The notes under the pieces were generated by a model, which was given only the letters and a program-made list of their open reading frames with translations, was not told the DNA's origin and ran no database searches. Positions 52,212-61,876 of a stretch of DNA of 64,000 nucleotides are shown piece after piece (positions within the stretch are counted from its first letter, which is position 1; the number at the start of each line of letters is the position of its first letter). Source of the DNA: Dehalococcoidia bacterium (GTDB lineage: Bacteria; Chloroflexota; Dehalococcoidia; UBA2979); contig SHYS01000007.1 in assembly GCA_009692685.1 (NCBI GenBank), forward strand, positions 1-64,000, given 5' to 3'. The translations under genes and the position numbers were made by a program.

Positions 52212-53750
52212 CTACTGGAGCGCTTCGGCGGCGTGGCGCGCGGCGGTGATCAGCGACGTCGGCATGAGGCCGAGGACCAACACACCCACGGCCGCCACCG
52301 CGAGGACGCCCTGGATCGCGCCCGGTACTCGGAAGCCGGAGGCGTCCCGCGGCTCATCGAGGATCATCGTGCGTGCCCACCTCAGGTAATAGAACGCCGA
52401 GATCGCGGTGTTGAGGACACCGACGGCCACGATGATCACAAGCCAGCGCTCGATGACCCCGTCGATGAGGTCACCGACGAACGGTGGCGCGGCCGGCGGC
52501 AGCTTCGAGCCGAGGTTCGAGACGAACTGTGAGGCGCCCTGCGCCTGGATGGCAGAATTGAAGACGTACAGCTTCGCAAGGAAGCCCGCGGTCGGCGGGA
52601 TGCCGGTCAACGAGAGCAGGCAGAGCGTGAGGACGCCCGCAAGCCACGGCGAGCGTCGCCCGAGGCCGGCGTAGTCGGCGATCTCGTCGGAGCCAATGCG
52701 TTGAGAGATCGCGATAACACAGACGAAGGCGCCGAGGTTCGTCGCCAGGTACGTCCCGAGGAAGAACAGCACCCCCGACGCGCCGATCGTGCTCCCTGCC
52801 GAGACCGCTGCCAGTCCAATGGCGATGTTACCCGCCTGCGCGATCGAGGAGTAACCGAGGAGGCGCTTCACGTTGGTCTGCTGGATGGCCGCGATGTTCC
52901 CGAACGTCATCGACAGCGCTGCGAGGACCCCGAACATGATGGCCCAGTCGTTCGCGATGAAGGTGCCGCCGCCACCGAGGCCCGCGTAGAAGACGCGCAG
53001 CATCACGGCGAACCCGGCCGCCTTCGAGGCGACCGACAGGAAGCTCGCCACCACGGTCGGAGAGCCCTCGTACACGTCGGGCGCCCAAGCGTGGAACGGG
53101 AAGAGCGCGAGCTTAAAGCCCAGCCCGGCCGCCACGAGGATGAACCCGAAGAGCAGCGCCATCCGCGCGCCCTGGTTTGCCGTCGCCACATAGGCGGCGA
53201 TCGCCTCGAGGGAGGTGGCTCCCGCCAGTCCGAAGAGGAACGCCATGCCGTACAGCAGCACAGCCGCGGAGATGGAGCCGTAGAGCAGGTACTTCAACCC
53301 CGCCTCGGACGAGCGGTCGTCGCGGGCGATGCCGGCAAGGATGAACTGCGCGATCGAGGTGGTCTCGAGCGTCACGAAGATCGCGATGAGGTCGTCCGCC
53401 TGCGTGAGCAGCACCATCGATCCGGCGGAGATCAGCAGCAGCGAGTAGAACTCACCTCGTTGCGCACGTGCGTCGGCCCATTCGGCGCTGGCCAGTACGA
53501 CGGCCAAGGTCACGGTAGTGATCAGTACGGCGAAGAACACAGAGAACGCGTCGACGCGTACAGCGCCATTGAACGCGCTCGAGTCCGCGTTTCCCATCCC
53601 CTGTCCGATAGCGTAGGCCAGCGCGAGCACGATCGAGGTGACGACGATCGGCCTCAACGCGCGCGTGCTCGTGATCGCGGCCAGCAGCACGAGTGCTGCG
53701 CCCGCATACAGGATCAGCGCGGGCGCGATGACGGTCAGGCTCGCACCCAT
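52212..53750 (-). CDS. nuoN: NADH-quinone oxidoreductase subunit N
   Basis: This antiporter-like membrane subunit of complex I has about 14 helices (512 aa). The proton-channel Lys/Glu blocks are seen in FVTLETTSIAQFILAG, GLGFKLALFPFHAWAPDVYEGSPT, and NVKRLLGYSSIAQAG, with LTGIPPTAGFLAKLYVF near the end. ATG overlaps the nuoM stop (TGATG). Last gene of the operon. Confidence 0.95.
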   Translation of the reverse strand: MGASLTVIAPALILYAGAALVLLAAITSTRALRPIVVTSIVLALAYAIGQGMGNADSSAFNGAVRVDAFSVFFAVLITTVTLAVVLASAEWADARAQRGEFYSLLLISAGSMVLLTQADDLIAIFVTLETTSIAQFILAGIARDDRSSEAGLKYLLYGSISAAVLLYGMAFLFGLAGATSLEAIAAYVATANQGARMALLFGFILVAAGLGFKLALFPFHAWAPDVYEGSPTVVASFLSVASKAAGFAVMLRVFYAGLGGGGTFIANDWAIMFGVLAALSMTFGNIAAIQQTNVKRLLGYSSIAQAGNIAIGLAAVSAGSTIGASGVLFFLGTYLATNLGAFVCVIAISQRIGSDEIADYAGLGRRSPWLAGVLTLCLLSLTGIPPTAGFLAKLYVFNSAIQAQGASQFVSNLGSKLPPAAPPFVGDLIDGVIERWLVIIVAVGVLNTAISAFYYLRWARTMILDEPRDASGFRVPGAIQGVLAVAAVGVLVLGLMPTSLITAARHAAEALQ

Positions 53751-55219
53751 CAGACGGCTCCTACGAGGGCGGCGATCGGTCCGACGCCCGCCTCGATGAC
53801 ACGAGTGACAACCGCCGGGTACACGCCAACGATCACGATCGATGCTGCCATGCCGAGCACGGCGGTGCGCTCCCACCACGCCGTCGCGTCAGGCATCGCT
53901 GCCCAGCGCGTGCTCGGTGGCCCAAAGAAGACCCGCTGCGCCATCCACAGGATGTAACCGCCAGCAATGACGACGCCGAAAACGGCGAACATCGTCGCGA
54001 CGGGGTGAGTGCCCCACGACCCGATGAACACCGTCAGCTCGGCCACGAACCCGGACAGCAGCGGCAGCCCCAGCGAGGCGAGCCCCGCAACCATCATGAA
54101 CACGCCAATGAACGGCACGTGGTGCATCAGCCCACCGAAGTCGGCGATCTGCCTCGTATGAGCGCGGTCGTAGACCAGACCCACCATGATGAACAGCAGC
54201 CCCGTGATCGTGCCGTGAGTGAACATCTGGAGCGCCGCACCCGACATCGAGACCGGCGTGAGCGCCGCGACGCCGAGGAGCACGTACCCCATGTGTGAGA
54301 CGGAGGAATAGGCGATCAGCCGCTTCAAGTCGCGCTGCTGCAATGTGATGATCGCGCCATACACAACCGAGAACCCGGCGATCGTCGCGAGGACGGTCGA
54401 GAATGTCCGCGCGGACTCGGGCAAGATCGACACCGGGATGCGCAGCATCCCGTAGCCACCCATCTTCAGCAGCACCCCTGCCAGCATCACAGAGACCGCC
54501 GTCGGCGCATCGGTGTGCGCGTCCGGCAGCCAGGTGTGCAGCGGGAAGACCGGCAACTTCACGAGGAACGCGGCCATGATCAGCCAGAACACGAGGCTCG
54601 CCGGTACCACGAGGTTCTCGACGTTGGCGCCGGCGAGCTTTTCGATATCGAACGTGTGCGCCGACAGCCCGAGGATCAGGAAGCCCACCACCATTAGTGC
54701 CGACCCGCCGATGGTGTACAGCAGGAACTTCATCGCGCTGTATTCCTTGCGACCGGAACCCCAGATCGAGATCAGGAGGTACATCGGCAACAGCTCGAAC
54801 TCCCAGAAGAAGAAGAACTGGATGAGGTCCAGCGAGGTGAACACCCCCGCAACGGCGGTCTCGAGGAGCAGCAGCATGGCGAAGTACTGGCGTGGCCGCA
54901 GCTCGATGTTCCACGACACCAGCACGGAAGCTAGGGACAGCAGTCCCGTCAGCAGCACGAGCGGCGCCGACAGCCCGTCCACTCCGAGGCCGAACTGCAC
55001 GTCGAAGCCCGCGTCCTTGGCGTGGATCCACGCGAACCGCTGCACGAATTGGTAGCCCTCGTGGTCGGCGTTGAAGAGCCCGAAGACGAGGATCGAGACA
55101 ACAAAGGCGAGCCCGCTCGCGCCCAGCGCCACCACGCGAGGCTTGATGCGCTCGTCCTCGGGCAAGAGCAGCAGCACCAGCGCGCCGGCGGCAGGCAGCA
55201 GCAGGAACAGTGCCAGCAT
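53750..55219 (-). CDS. nuoM: NADH-quinone oxidoreductase subunit M
   Basis: This antiporter-like membrane subunit of complex I (489 aa, about 14 helices) has the channel glutamate block FFFWEFELLPMYLLI and the lysine block FLVKLPVFPLHTWLPDAHTDAPT. DLKRLIAYSSVSHMGYVLLG and LPLLSGFVAEL are also typical. It abuts nuoL and overlaps nuoN. Confidence 0.96.
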   Translation of the reverse strand: MLALFLLLPAAGALVLLLLPEDERIKPRVVALGASGLAFVVSILVFGLFNADHEGYQFVQRFAWIHAKDAGFDVQFGLGVDGLSAPLVLLTGLLSLASVLVSWNIELRPRQYFAMLLLLETAVAGVFTSLDLIQFFFFWEFELLPMYLLISIWGSGRKEYSAMKFLLYTIGGSALMVVGFLILGLSAHTFDIEKLAGANVENLVVPASLVFWLIMAAFLVKLPVFPLHTWLPDAHTDAPTAVSVMLAGVLLKMGGYGMLRIPVSILPESARTFSTVLATIAGFSVVYGAIITLQQRDLKRLIAYSSVSHMGYVLLGVAALTPVSMSGAALQMFTHGTITGLLFIMVGLVYDRAHTRQIADFGGLMHHVPFIGVFMMVAGLASLGLPLLSGFVAELTVFIGSWGTHPVATMFAVFGVVIAGGYILWMAQRVFFGPPSTRWAAMPDATAWWERTAVLGMAASIVIVGVYPAVVTRVIEAGVGPIAALVGAV

Positions 55220-55220
55220 T

Positions 55221-57176
55221 CTATGGCCTCAGTTCCATGAGCGCGTCGAAGGCTGTGCCGCCAAGGACGAGGACCGCGCCGACGATCGTGATCGCGCCCA
55301 TGAGGAACATCGAGGTGTAGGCCTGCGGCTGCCCGTAGATGGTGCGGCGCAAGCCCTCGCTTCCCATACGTACGACGAAGGCGAGGCCGTTGACCGCGCC
55401 ATCGATCACCCAGGTATCGAAGAGCTGCAGCCCACGACCCAGACCGCGATCCAAGCCAAGGCGAATGATGCCGTCCTCGGCGATGGTGTCCATGTAGTAC
55501 TTGTTGGAGATGATGTGGTTCGGCACCGCGAACCTCGAGAGCAACATCGCGGGCGAGGGTACGCCGCCCCAGTAGATGGCTGTCGCGAGTCCGATACCCC
55601 CCAACGCCGCCGCCAGCGAGGCGACCACGACCGTCGAGACGGGCTCAACCTCGTGGCGAAGATCCGGGGGCAGTGCACCCGAGACGAACTCCCCGAACCA
55701 GCCTACCGTCGCGAAGCCGATGATCACCGAAGGCACGGCGAGGATGATCAGCGGCCAGGCCATAGAGCGGGGCGACTCGCGCGGGCCTGCGTGTGCTCCT
55801 CCGGGAGAGGCGCGCGCGGCACCATGCTCGGGCTCCGCGCCGCCCTTGTACTCGCCGAAGAAGGTCAGGAAGACCGCGCGAAACATGTAGAAGGCCGTCA
55901 TGAAGGCGACCAGCGTGCCGATGACCCAGAGGAACTTGTCCTCGTGCCAGGCGTCGAGCAGGATCTCGTCCTTGCTGAAGAAGCCGGACAGCGGCCACAC
56001 GCCCGACAGCGACAGCGAGCCGATCAAGAACGTCCAGAACGTGATCGGCATCGATTTGCGCAGGCCACCCATGAGGCGCATATCGAAGGTGTTCGTCGCG
56101 TGGTTCACGGAGCCGGACCCGAGGAACAACAACGCTTTGAAGAAGGCATGCGTAAACAGGTGGAACGTCGCCGCCACGTACCCGCCGAGGCCAAGCGCCA
56201 TCACCATGTAGCCCAGCTGGGAGACCGTCGAGTACGCCAGCACGCGCTTCACGTCGGTCATCACCAGCCCCATCGAGGCGGCGAAGATCGCCGTGAAGGC
56301 ACCCGTGTAGGCGATGAACGTGTGCACTCCCTCGGGGGCGGCGTGGAACGTCGGGAACATCCTCGCCAGGAGGTAGACGCCCGCCACCACCATCGTGGCC
56401 GCGTGGATGAGGGCGGAGACCGGCGTCGGCCCCTCCATCGCGTCCGGTAGCCAGATGTGCAGCGGGAACTGTGCCGACTTGCCCATCGCGCCCATGAACA
56501 TGCCAAGGGAGATACCTGTCAGCGCCGCGGTGGTCAGTCCGCCGTGCTCGGCGAGCGTGTTGATCGCCTCGATGTTGAACTGGCCCTTGGTGTTCGCCCA
56601 GATCGCGATCACGGCGAGCATTAATCCGAAGTCGCCAAACCTCGTGACGATGAACGCCTTCTTGGCCGCCGCCGCCGCCGCAGGACGGTCGAACCAGAAT
56701 CCAATCAACAGGTACGAGGCGAGGCCAACCAGCTCCCAGTGGATAAAGAGCTGCAGGATGCTCGAGGCAAGCACGAGCCCCAGCATCGCCGAGGTGAAGA
56801 GCGCCATGTATGTGTAGTAACGCGCGTAGCCGGTGTCCCCATGCATGTACCCCGTCGAGTAGATCTGCACGAGCAGCGCCACGCTCGTGACCACGACGAG
56901 CATCATCGCGGTCAGACCATCGAGCTGGACGCCAAGCTCGACGTGCAAATCGCCAAACTCGAGCCACGTGTGCGGCGCGAAGCCTACCGACTCGCCGTGA
57001 TGCGCCATCACCGCCTGGAGCGCCCACAGCGAGAGCAGCCAGGCGAGGCCAACCGCCGCGATGGTCAGCTGACCGGCCTGCTGCGGCCGGCGACGCAGGA
57101 AGGCCGCGTTCACTAGGAAGGCGGTAACAGGCGCGAAGTAGATCGCCCAGACGGCTGCCTCGGGGATGGAGCTCAA
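55221..57176 (-). CDS. nuoL: NADH-quinone oxidoreductase subunit L
   Basis: This distal proton-pumping subunit (651 aa) has the blocks FIHWELVGLASYLLIGFW, MGKSAQFPLHIWLPDAMEGPTPVSALIHAATMV, and DVKRVLAYSTVSQLGYM, and a long C-terminal lateral helix region. TTG at 57174-57176 is chosen because it overlaps the stop of the preceding 62-aa gene (TTGA) and gives a typical N-terminus; the longer frame upstream is the shadow of that gene. Confidence 0.95.
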   Translation of the reverse strand: MSSIPEAAVWAIYFAPVTAFLVNAAFLRRRPQQAGQLTIAAVGLAWLLSLWALQAVMAHHGESVGFAPHTWLEFGDLHVELGVQLDGLTAMMLVVVTSVALLVQIYSTGYMHGDTGYARYYTYMALFTSAMLGLVLASSILQLFIHWELVGLASYLLIGFWFDRPAAAAAAKKAFIVTRFGDFGLMLAVIAIWANTKGQFNIEAINTLAEHGGLTTAALTGISLGMFMGAMGKSAQFPLHIWLPDAMEGPTPVSALIHAATMVVAGVYLLARMFPTFHAAPEGVHTFIAYTGAFTAIFAASMGLVMTDVKRVLAYSTVSQLGYMVMALGLGGYVAATFHLFTHAFFKALLFLGSGSVNHATNTFDMRLMGGLRKSMPITFWTFLIGSLSLSGVWPLSGFFSKDEILLDAWHEDKFLWVIGTLVAFMTAFYMFRAVFLTFFGEYKGGAEPEHGAARASPGGAHAGPRESPRSMAWPLIILAVPSVIIGFATVGWFGEFVSGALPPDLRHEVEPVSTVVVASLAAALGGIGLATAIYWGGVPSPAMLLSRFAVPNHIISNKYYMDTIAEDGIIRLGLDRGLGRGLQLFDTWVIDGAVNGLAFVVRMGSEGLRRTIYGQPQAYTSMFLMGAITIVGAVLVLGGTAFDALMELRP

Positions 57177-57361
57177 ATCTTGTTCAGCACTTCCCGCGCC
57201 ACATGCGTCTTCCCGTTCGGCACCCATATCTCACGAGCGTCCGCCATCGAGCCGATCTCGAGTGGTGGAACCACCTGCACCGAGACCGCCTCGGCACGCA
57301 GCAGCTCGCGCCAGATTTCGGCAGCGTAGCCGTCAGGCACGTCCATGAACTTCGTCCACAT
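57173..57361 (-). CDS. DUF2007-like small protein inside the nuo operon (62 aa)
   Basis: The product (MDVPDGYAAEIWRELLRAE, VSVQVVPPLEI and REIWVPNGKTHVAREVL) resembles the DUF2007 or signal-transducing PII-like ferredoxin fold: helix, strand, then the VWVP-x-G strand and final helix. GGAGAGG precedes the ATG. It overlaps nuoL (TTGA) and follows nuoK by 18 bp, so it is co-translated with complex I subunits. Function unknown. Confidence 0.75.
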   Translation of the reverse strand: MWTKFMDVPDGYAAEIWRELLRAEAVSVQVVPPLEIGSMADAREIWVPNGKTHVAREVLNKI

Positions 57362-57379
57362 CTCGCGGTGCCTCTCCGC

Positions 57380-57730
57380 CTACCAGCGCAGCAGGTTTAA
57401 GCGGTCGAGGTCGACGGTCTCGCGACGGCGATACACGAGCACCGCCATCGCCAGCGCCACGGCCGCCTCCGCGGCTGCGACGGTGAGGATGAACACCACG
57501 AACACATGCCCGGCGAGGACTGGAGTCCCCGGCGCGCTCTCGACGAAGCGCGCAAACGCAAGGAAGGCCAGATTCGCGGCGTTGAGCATCAGCTCGACGC
57601 CCATCAATACCGCGATCGCGTTGCGCTTCGACAGCGCGATGATGATGCCGATCGCGAAGATCTGGCCGGAGAGCATGAGGTAATGCGGCAGCCCGGGGAC
57701 GATAAACTGCTTCAGCTCCTCGAACGTCAC
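57380..57730 (-). CDS. nuoK: NADH-quinone oxidoreductase subunit K
   Basis: This three-helix proton-channel subunit of complex I (116 aa) contains the conserved glutamates in MGVELMLNAANLAFLAF and in TVAAAEAAVALAMAVLVYRR. The start is GTG at 57730, overlapping the nuoJ stop as GTGA. At the N-terminus there is a 15-residue extension compared with most NuoK. Confidence 0.95.
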   Translation of the reverse strand: MTFEELKQFIVPGLPHYLMLSGQIFAIGIIIALSKRNAIAVLMGVELMLNAANLAFLAFARFVESAPGTPVLAGHVFVVFILTVAAAEAAVALAMAVLVYRRRETVDLDRLNLLRW

Positions 57731-58242
57731 GCTGGATCCTCCTCGCGAACGAGGACAATCGCGCCCACGAGTGCCGCCAGCAGCAGCACCGATGCAACCT
57801 CGAAGGCCAGCACGTAAGGTCCGAGGAGCGCCTGCCCGATCTCCGCAATCGTCGTGTCAAAGGACCGCGCGTCCAGACCCTCCCGGGTAATCGGACCCCA
57901 GTCGGTCACCACCGCGACCAGCGCGATGATGGTGGCAAACCCGCCGCCGACGGCGAGGCCCGGCAGCACGAATAGCGAGTTCGCGTTGTTGCGATCGGCA
58001 AGTGGTGTCAGCATCACGGCGAAGACGAGCAGGATCGAGACTGCTCCGGCGTAGATGAGGATCTGCGCCACCGCCAAGAAGTCGGCGGACAGGGTGATGA
58101 ACAGGCCCGCCATGCCCACGAACGCCAGCACCAGGAAGACGACGGCGTGCAGCAGGTTCCGCACCACGAAGACGGCGAGCGACGACATCACGGTGACGCC
58201 GGCGAGCGTGTAGAAGGCCCCGATCACCCCGATGTTCTCCAT
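57727..58242 (-). CDS. nuoJ: NADH-quinone oxidoreductase subunit J
   Basis: This membrane subunit (171 aa, five helices) carries the conserved block LLHAVVFLVLAFVGMAGLFITLSADFLAVAQILIYAGAVSILLVFAVML, which includes the pi-bulge helix. ATG overlaps the nuoH stop (TGATG). The direct nuoH-nuoJ join shows that nuoI is not in its usual place. Confidence 0.95.
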   Translation of the reverse strand: MENIGVIGAFYTLAGVTVMSSLAVFVVRNLLHAVVFLVLAFVGMAGLFITLSADFLAVAQILIYAGAVSILLVFAVMLTPLADRNNANSLFVLPGLAVGGGFATIIALVAVVTDWGPITREGLDARSFDTTIAEIGQALLGPYVLAFEVASVLLLAALVGAIVLVREEDPA

Positions 58243-59711
58243 CAGGCGCGGCCCTCCGCTTCCCGCAGGACTTTCGCGGCGCGGAGGCCGCCGACCGTCG
58301 AGGTCATGATCGGCTCGTTCGCCTCCAGTTCCGGGTGGTAGCCGAGGACGTGCGCCCAGCGTCGCATCGCGATGCGCGCGAAGAGGAAGTTCACGATGGC
58401 GAACAGGCCAAGGGAGACGATCCCCGGCACCTCCCACCTCGTGAAGATCGAAGACTCAACGGCGACCAATCCGACGTTCGCAATCGACAGCGGAATGAGG
58501 TACTTCCACGCGAATGCCATCAGCTGGTCGAGGCGGAATCGCGGCAGCGTCGCGCGAAGCCAGACCAGCACGAAGTACACCACCGAGATCTTGACGCCAA
58601 GGATTAGGTAGCCGGGAATCCACTTCTCCAGGCCGAACAGCGTCCAGCCTCCAAAGAAGAGCGTGCTCACGAACGCACTCGAGGCGGTCGCGTAGCCGAG
58701 CTCTCCCGCCAAGAAGAGGCCCATCTTCATCCCGGAGTACTCGGTGTAGTAGCCCGCGACAATCTCGGACTCCGCCTCGGCGATGTCGTTCGGCGAGCGG
58801 TTCAGTTCAGCCGTCGAGGAGAAGAAGAATGTGAACAGCGACAGCGGCAGCAAGAATGCGAACCATGCGTTGTGCTCGGACTGCCAGCGCACGATCTCGG
58901 TGAGCTGCAACGAGCCGCTCAACAGCACCAGCGTGAGCAGTGCGATCGAAATCGGGATCTCGTAGGAGACCATCATCGCCACGGTGCGCATCGCACCCAG
59001 CAACGCGTAGTGGTTGTTCGACGACCACCCCGCGAGGAAGATCGCGAGCGTCGTCAACGAGGTGACCGCCACGAGGTAGAGCACTCCAACGTTGAGGTCG
59101 ACGTACGCCATCCTCGGCGCCCACGGGACGGCGCCCCAGAGCAGCATCAGCGGGATGAAGATGATCACGGGAGGCAGGTAGTACAGGAAGCGATCGGCCC
59201 CTCGAGGGATGACCGTCTCCTTCTGCATCATCTTGATCGCATCCGCCAGCGGCTGCAGCAGACCGAAGGGGCCCACGCGGTTCGGACCGCGTCTCACCTG
59301 GAAGCGCGCCAGCAAGCGGCGCTCGGACCACACGAGGATCACTAGCAGCACGCCCACGAACGACAGGATCACCGTCCCACCGATGACCGCGGTCGCCACG
59401 GAGGCGATGGCGGCGCCCGGCACACAGAGCTCCGCCGACGGCCCGAAGCACTCGGGGACCAGGACGCTCCGCAGTCCCGTCATGGTGTTTCCGAAGTCGC
59501 GGAAGTCGTACCACTTCCCATCCAGAAAGCCGCTGATCACCACACCGCCGAGTGCGGCGCTCACGATCACGAACCCCAGCAGTGCGCCTGCGCCGACGAA
59601 ACGGCCACCACGCATCGGGATGTGCAGGATTCGATCGCGCGTGCCCGAGGGGAAGGACGCCGGCGCGTCCTTGTGGGTGTCGAACGTCAGGCCGAGGAAG
59701 CGCACGCTCAT
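58242..59711 (-). CDS. nuoH: NADH-quinone oxidoreductase subunit H
   Basis: This quinone-site membrane subunit (489 aa) has the E-channel blocks WSERRLLARFQVRRGPNRVGPFGLLQPLADAIKM, MVSYEIPISIALL and FFFSSTAELNRSPNDIAEAESEIVAGYYTEYSGMKMGLF, and WLRATLPRFRLDQLMAFAWKYLIPLS. It is longer than typical NuoH because of about 110 N-terminal residues: a hydrophilic start, an extra helix and a loop with two Cys (VPECFGPSAELCVPG). It overlaps nuoD (ATGA) and nuoJ. Confidence 0.95.
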   Translation of the reverse strand: MSVRFLGLTFDTHKDAPASFPSGTRDRILHIPMRGGRFVGAGALLGFVIVSAALGGVVISGFLDGKWYDFRDFGNTMTGLRSVLVPECFGPSAELCVPGAAIASVATAVIGGTVILSFVGVLLVILVWSERRLLARFQVRRGPNRVGPFGLLQPLADAIKMMQKETVIPRGADRFLYYLPPVIIFIPLMLLWGAVPWAPRMAYVDLNVGVLYLVAVTSLTTLAIFLAGWSSNNHYALLGAMRTVAMMVSYEIPISIALLTLVLLSGSLQLTEIVRWQSEHNAWFAFLLPLSLFTFFFSSTAELNRSPNDIAEAESEIVAGYYTEYSGMKMGLFLAGELGYATASSAFVSTLFFGGWTLFGLEKWIPGYLILGVKISVVYFVLVWLRATLPRFRLDQLMAFAWKYLIPLSIANVGLVAVESSIFTRWEVPGIVSLGLFAIVNFLFARIAMRRWAHVLGYHPELEANEPIMTSTVGGLRAAKVLREAEGRA

Positions 59712-60823
59712 CGGTCGATCTCTCCCACGACGATATCGACCGAGCCGAGCGCGACGATCGCATCCGGCAACGATGCACCGACCGCCATCTGCTTCAGCAA
59801 CGACAGGTTGATGAGCGATGGCGCACGGATGTGGAAGCGTGCCGGTGCCGGTCCACCATCTGAGACGAGGTAGAACCCGAGCTCACCACGCGGACCCTCG
59901 ACGCGCGCGTACGCCTCGCCGGGCTCGGGGCGCAACGCCAGAGGTACATCGGTCTTGTGGGCACCCGACGGCAGCCCATCGAGCGCCTGGCGGATGATCG
60001 AGGCCGACTGCTTGACTTCCTCCATGCGCACCATAAAGCGGTCCCAGACGTCCCCCACACGGCCGACCGGCACCTCAAAGTCAAAGCGGTCGTAGATGCC
60101 ATAGCCGTCGGCGCGCCTCAGATCCCACGGGACGCCCGAAGAGCGCAGCATCGGCCCGGTGAGCGAGCCGTTGATGGCGTCCTCGGCCGAGATGATCGCA
60201 ACGCCTTTAGTGCGCGCGAGAAAGATCTCGTTCTCGATCAACAGGGTGTGATATTCATCGATACGGTCCGGCAGGTCGCTGAGCAGCTGCTCGACGGCCG
60301 GGTAGAACTCGGGCGGCGGGTCGAAGGCGACACCGCCGATGCGCATGTAGTTCGTCGTCAGGCGCGCGCCACACGTCATCTCGAAGAGGTCGAGTATCTT
60401 CTCGCGCTCGCGCCACATGTAGAGCAACGGCGTCTGGAGGGCGCCAGCGTCCGAGACCAGCTGCCCGTTCGCCATCGCGTGCGAAGCGATGCGCTGGAGT
60501 TCGGCGAAGATCACCCGCAGGTACTGCGCGCGCTCCGGCACCTCCACGCCCGACAGCTGCTCGGCGGCCAGGCAGTATCCGAGGTTGTTCGACATCCCCG
60601 CGAGGTAGTCGGCCCTGTCTGTGAACGGGATGTTCTGGGTGTACGTGCGCTCCTCGGCGAGTTTCTCCATCGAGCGGTGGAGGTAGCCCACGATCATCTC
60701 GATGTCGTTGATGCGCTCCCCATCCATCACCACACGGATGCGGAACACCCCGTGCGTCGAGGGGTGTTGCGGTCCGATGTTGAGAACGTAGGGCTCGGAG
60801 TACGGCTCGCGGGTGATGGTCAT
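59708..60823 (-). CDS. nuoD: NADH-quinone oxidoreductase subunit D
   Basis: This 49-kDa-type peripheral subunit (371 aa) lines the quinone cavity. Blocks include NIGPQHPSTHGVFRI with the quinone-site His, MIVGYLHRSMEKLAEERTYTQNIPFTDRADYL, and RGELGFYLVSDGG. It normally packs against NuoB, which carries cluster N2; nuoB is not in this operon. The ATG overlaps the nuoC stop. Confidence 0.96.
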   Translation of the reverse strand: MTITREPYSEPYVLNIGPQHPSTHGVFRIRVVMDGERINDIEMIVGYLHRSMEKLAEERTYTQNIPFTDRADYLAGMSNNLGYCLAAEQLSGVEVPERAQYLRVIFAELQRIASHAMANGQLVSDAGALQTPLLYMWREREKILDLFEMTCGARLTTNYMRIGGVAFDPPPEFYPAVEQLLSDLPDRIDEYHTLLIENEIFLARTKGVAIISAEDAINGSLTGPMLRSSGVPWDLRRADGYGIYDRFDFEVPVGRVGDVWDRFMVRMEEVKQSASIIRQALDGLPSGAHKTDVPLALRPEPGEAYARVEGPRGELGFYLVSDGGPAPARFHIRAPSLINLSLLKQMAVGASLPDAIVALGSVDIVVGEIDR

Positions 60824-61335
60824 CGGACCTGCACACCCTTCTGCTCATACGGGAACTGCGGCAGCCCCGGATAGCGGCCCTGCAGCTGCAGGAAGTCCTT
60901 GCGCAGCGGGTAGCCGGGGAACCCCTCCCAGAGAAACAGGCGCTTCAGGTCCGGGTGGCCCTCGAAGCGAATGCCCATCAGGTCGTAAGTCTCCAGCTCC
61001 TGGAGCAGCGCGCCCGTATAGACCGAGTAGCAACTCGGCAACGATGGCGCATCGTGGTCGGTGAGGATCGCCTTCACCTCGATCTGGTGGTTGTTGTCCA
61101 TCGACTGGAGCCAGTAGACGACCTCGAAGCGGTCGTAGCGGTCGACGCTCGTCAGACACGACAGCTGTGCGGCATCCAGCTCCGGGTCGTCGCGGAGCCA
61201 GCGGAGCGCCTCGGTAATGCGCGCCGGGTCGACCTCAACCCATTCGTCCGTCGCGTTGAAGACGATCCCCGACAGCGCCGCGTTCATGCGCTTTGCCACC
61301 TCGTGGCCCTCCAGCTGGTGCTTCGCCTTCGGCAT
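60820..61335 (-). CDS. nuoC: NADH-quinone oxidoreductase subunit C
   Basis: This 30-kDa-type subunit (171 aa) shows the family blocks DAAQLSCLTSVDRYDRFEVVYWLQS, ELETYDLMGIRFEGHPDLKRLFLWEGFPGYPLRKDF. ATG 61335 follows the nuoA stop by 2 bp, leaving no room for nuoB, which usually lies between them. Confidence 0.95.
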   Translation of the reverse strand: MPKAKHQLEGHEVAKRMNAALSGIVFNATDEWVEVDPARITEALRWLRDDPELDAAQLSCLTSVDRYDRFEVVYWLQSMDNNHQIEVKAILTDHDAPSLPSCYSVYTGALLQELETYDLMGIRFEGHPDLKRLFLWEGFPGYPLRKDFLQLQGRYPGLPQFPYEQKGVQVR

Positions 61336-61337
61336 GG

Positions 61338-61712
61338 CTAGCGCCACTCCAGGGCGCCACGCCGCCACGCATACGCGAGGCCGAACGCCAGCACGCCGAT
61401 GAACAGCGCAGCCTTGATGAGCACCGTCAACGCCATCTCGGCGTGATTCACCGCCCACGGGTAGAGGAAGATGACTTCCACATCGAAGATGACGAAGCCC
61501 AGCGCAAAGATGTAGTAGCGCGCGTTGAACTGGCCCCAGGCCGAGCCCTCGGACTCCACGCCGCACTCATACGTCGCGTTCTTGACAGGGTCAGGGTTCT
61601 CGGGACGTCGGTTTCCGCGAAAGAGCAACTGCGACACCACAAGTGGCAGCGCTGGGAACGACAATCCGAGGATGATCAGCAGGCCGACTCGCCCGAAGTC
61701 CGACGGGATCAC
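61338..61712 (-). CDS. nuoA: NADH-quinone oxidoreductase subunit A
   Basis: This three-helix membrane subunit (124 aa) has the conserved loop NATYECGVESEGSAWGQFNARYYIFALGFVIFDVEVIFLYPWA. GTG at 61712 follows GGGGGGAG at about 10 nt. It is the first gene of the operon. Confidence 0.94.
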   Translation of the reverse strand: MIPSDFGRVGLLIILGLSFPALPLVVSQLLFRGNRRPENPDPVKNATYECGVESEGSAWGQFNARYYIFALGFVIFDVEVIFLYPWAVNHAEMALTVLIKAALFIGVLAFGLAYAWRRGALEWR

Positions 61713-61876
61713 GCAGCGTTGCTCCCCCCGGTAAGGGTTGCCGGCAGGTGCCGACGACAGGTGCGCGGGCGCGCTTCGGACACCGCTTTCGACGTGACTC
61801 GAATGCGGCGGCAACGTAGCACGGGCCCATATGGGGTGCAACGAAATGCGCGTTGTGGCCCACAGGGCGGCGCGCG

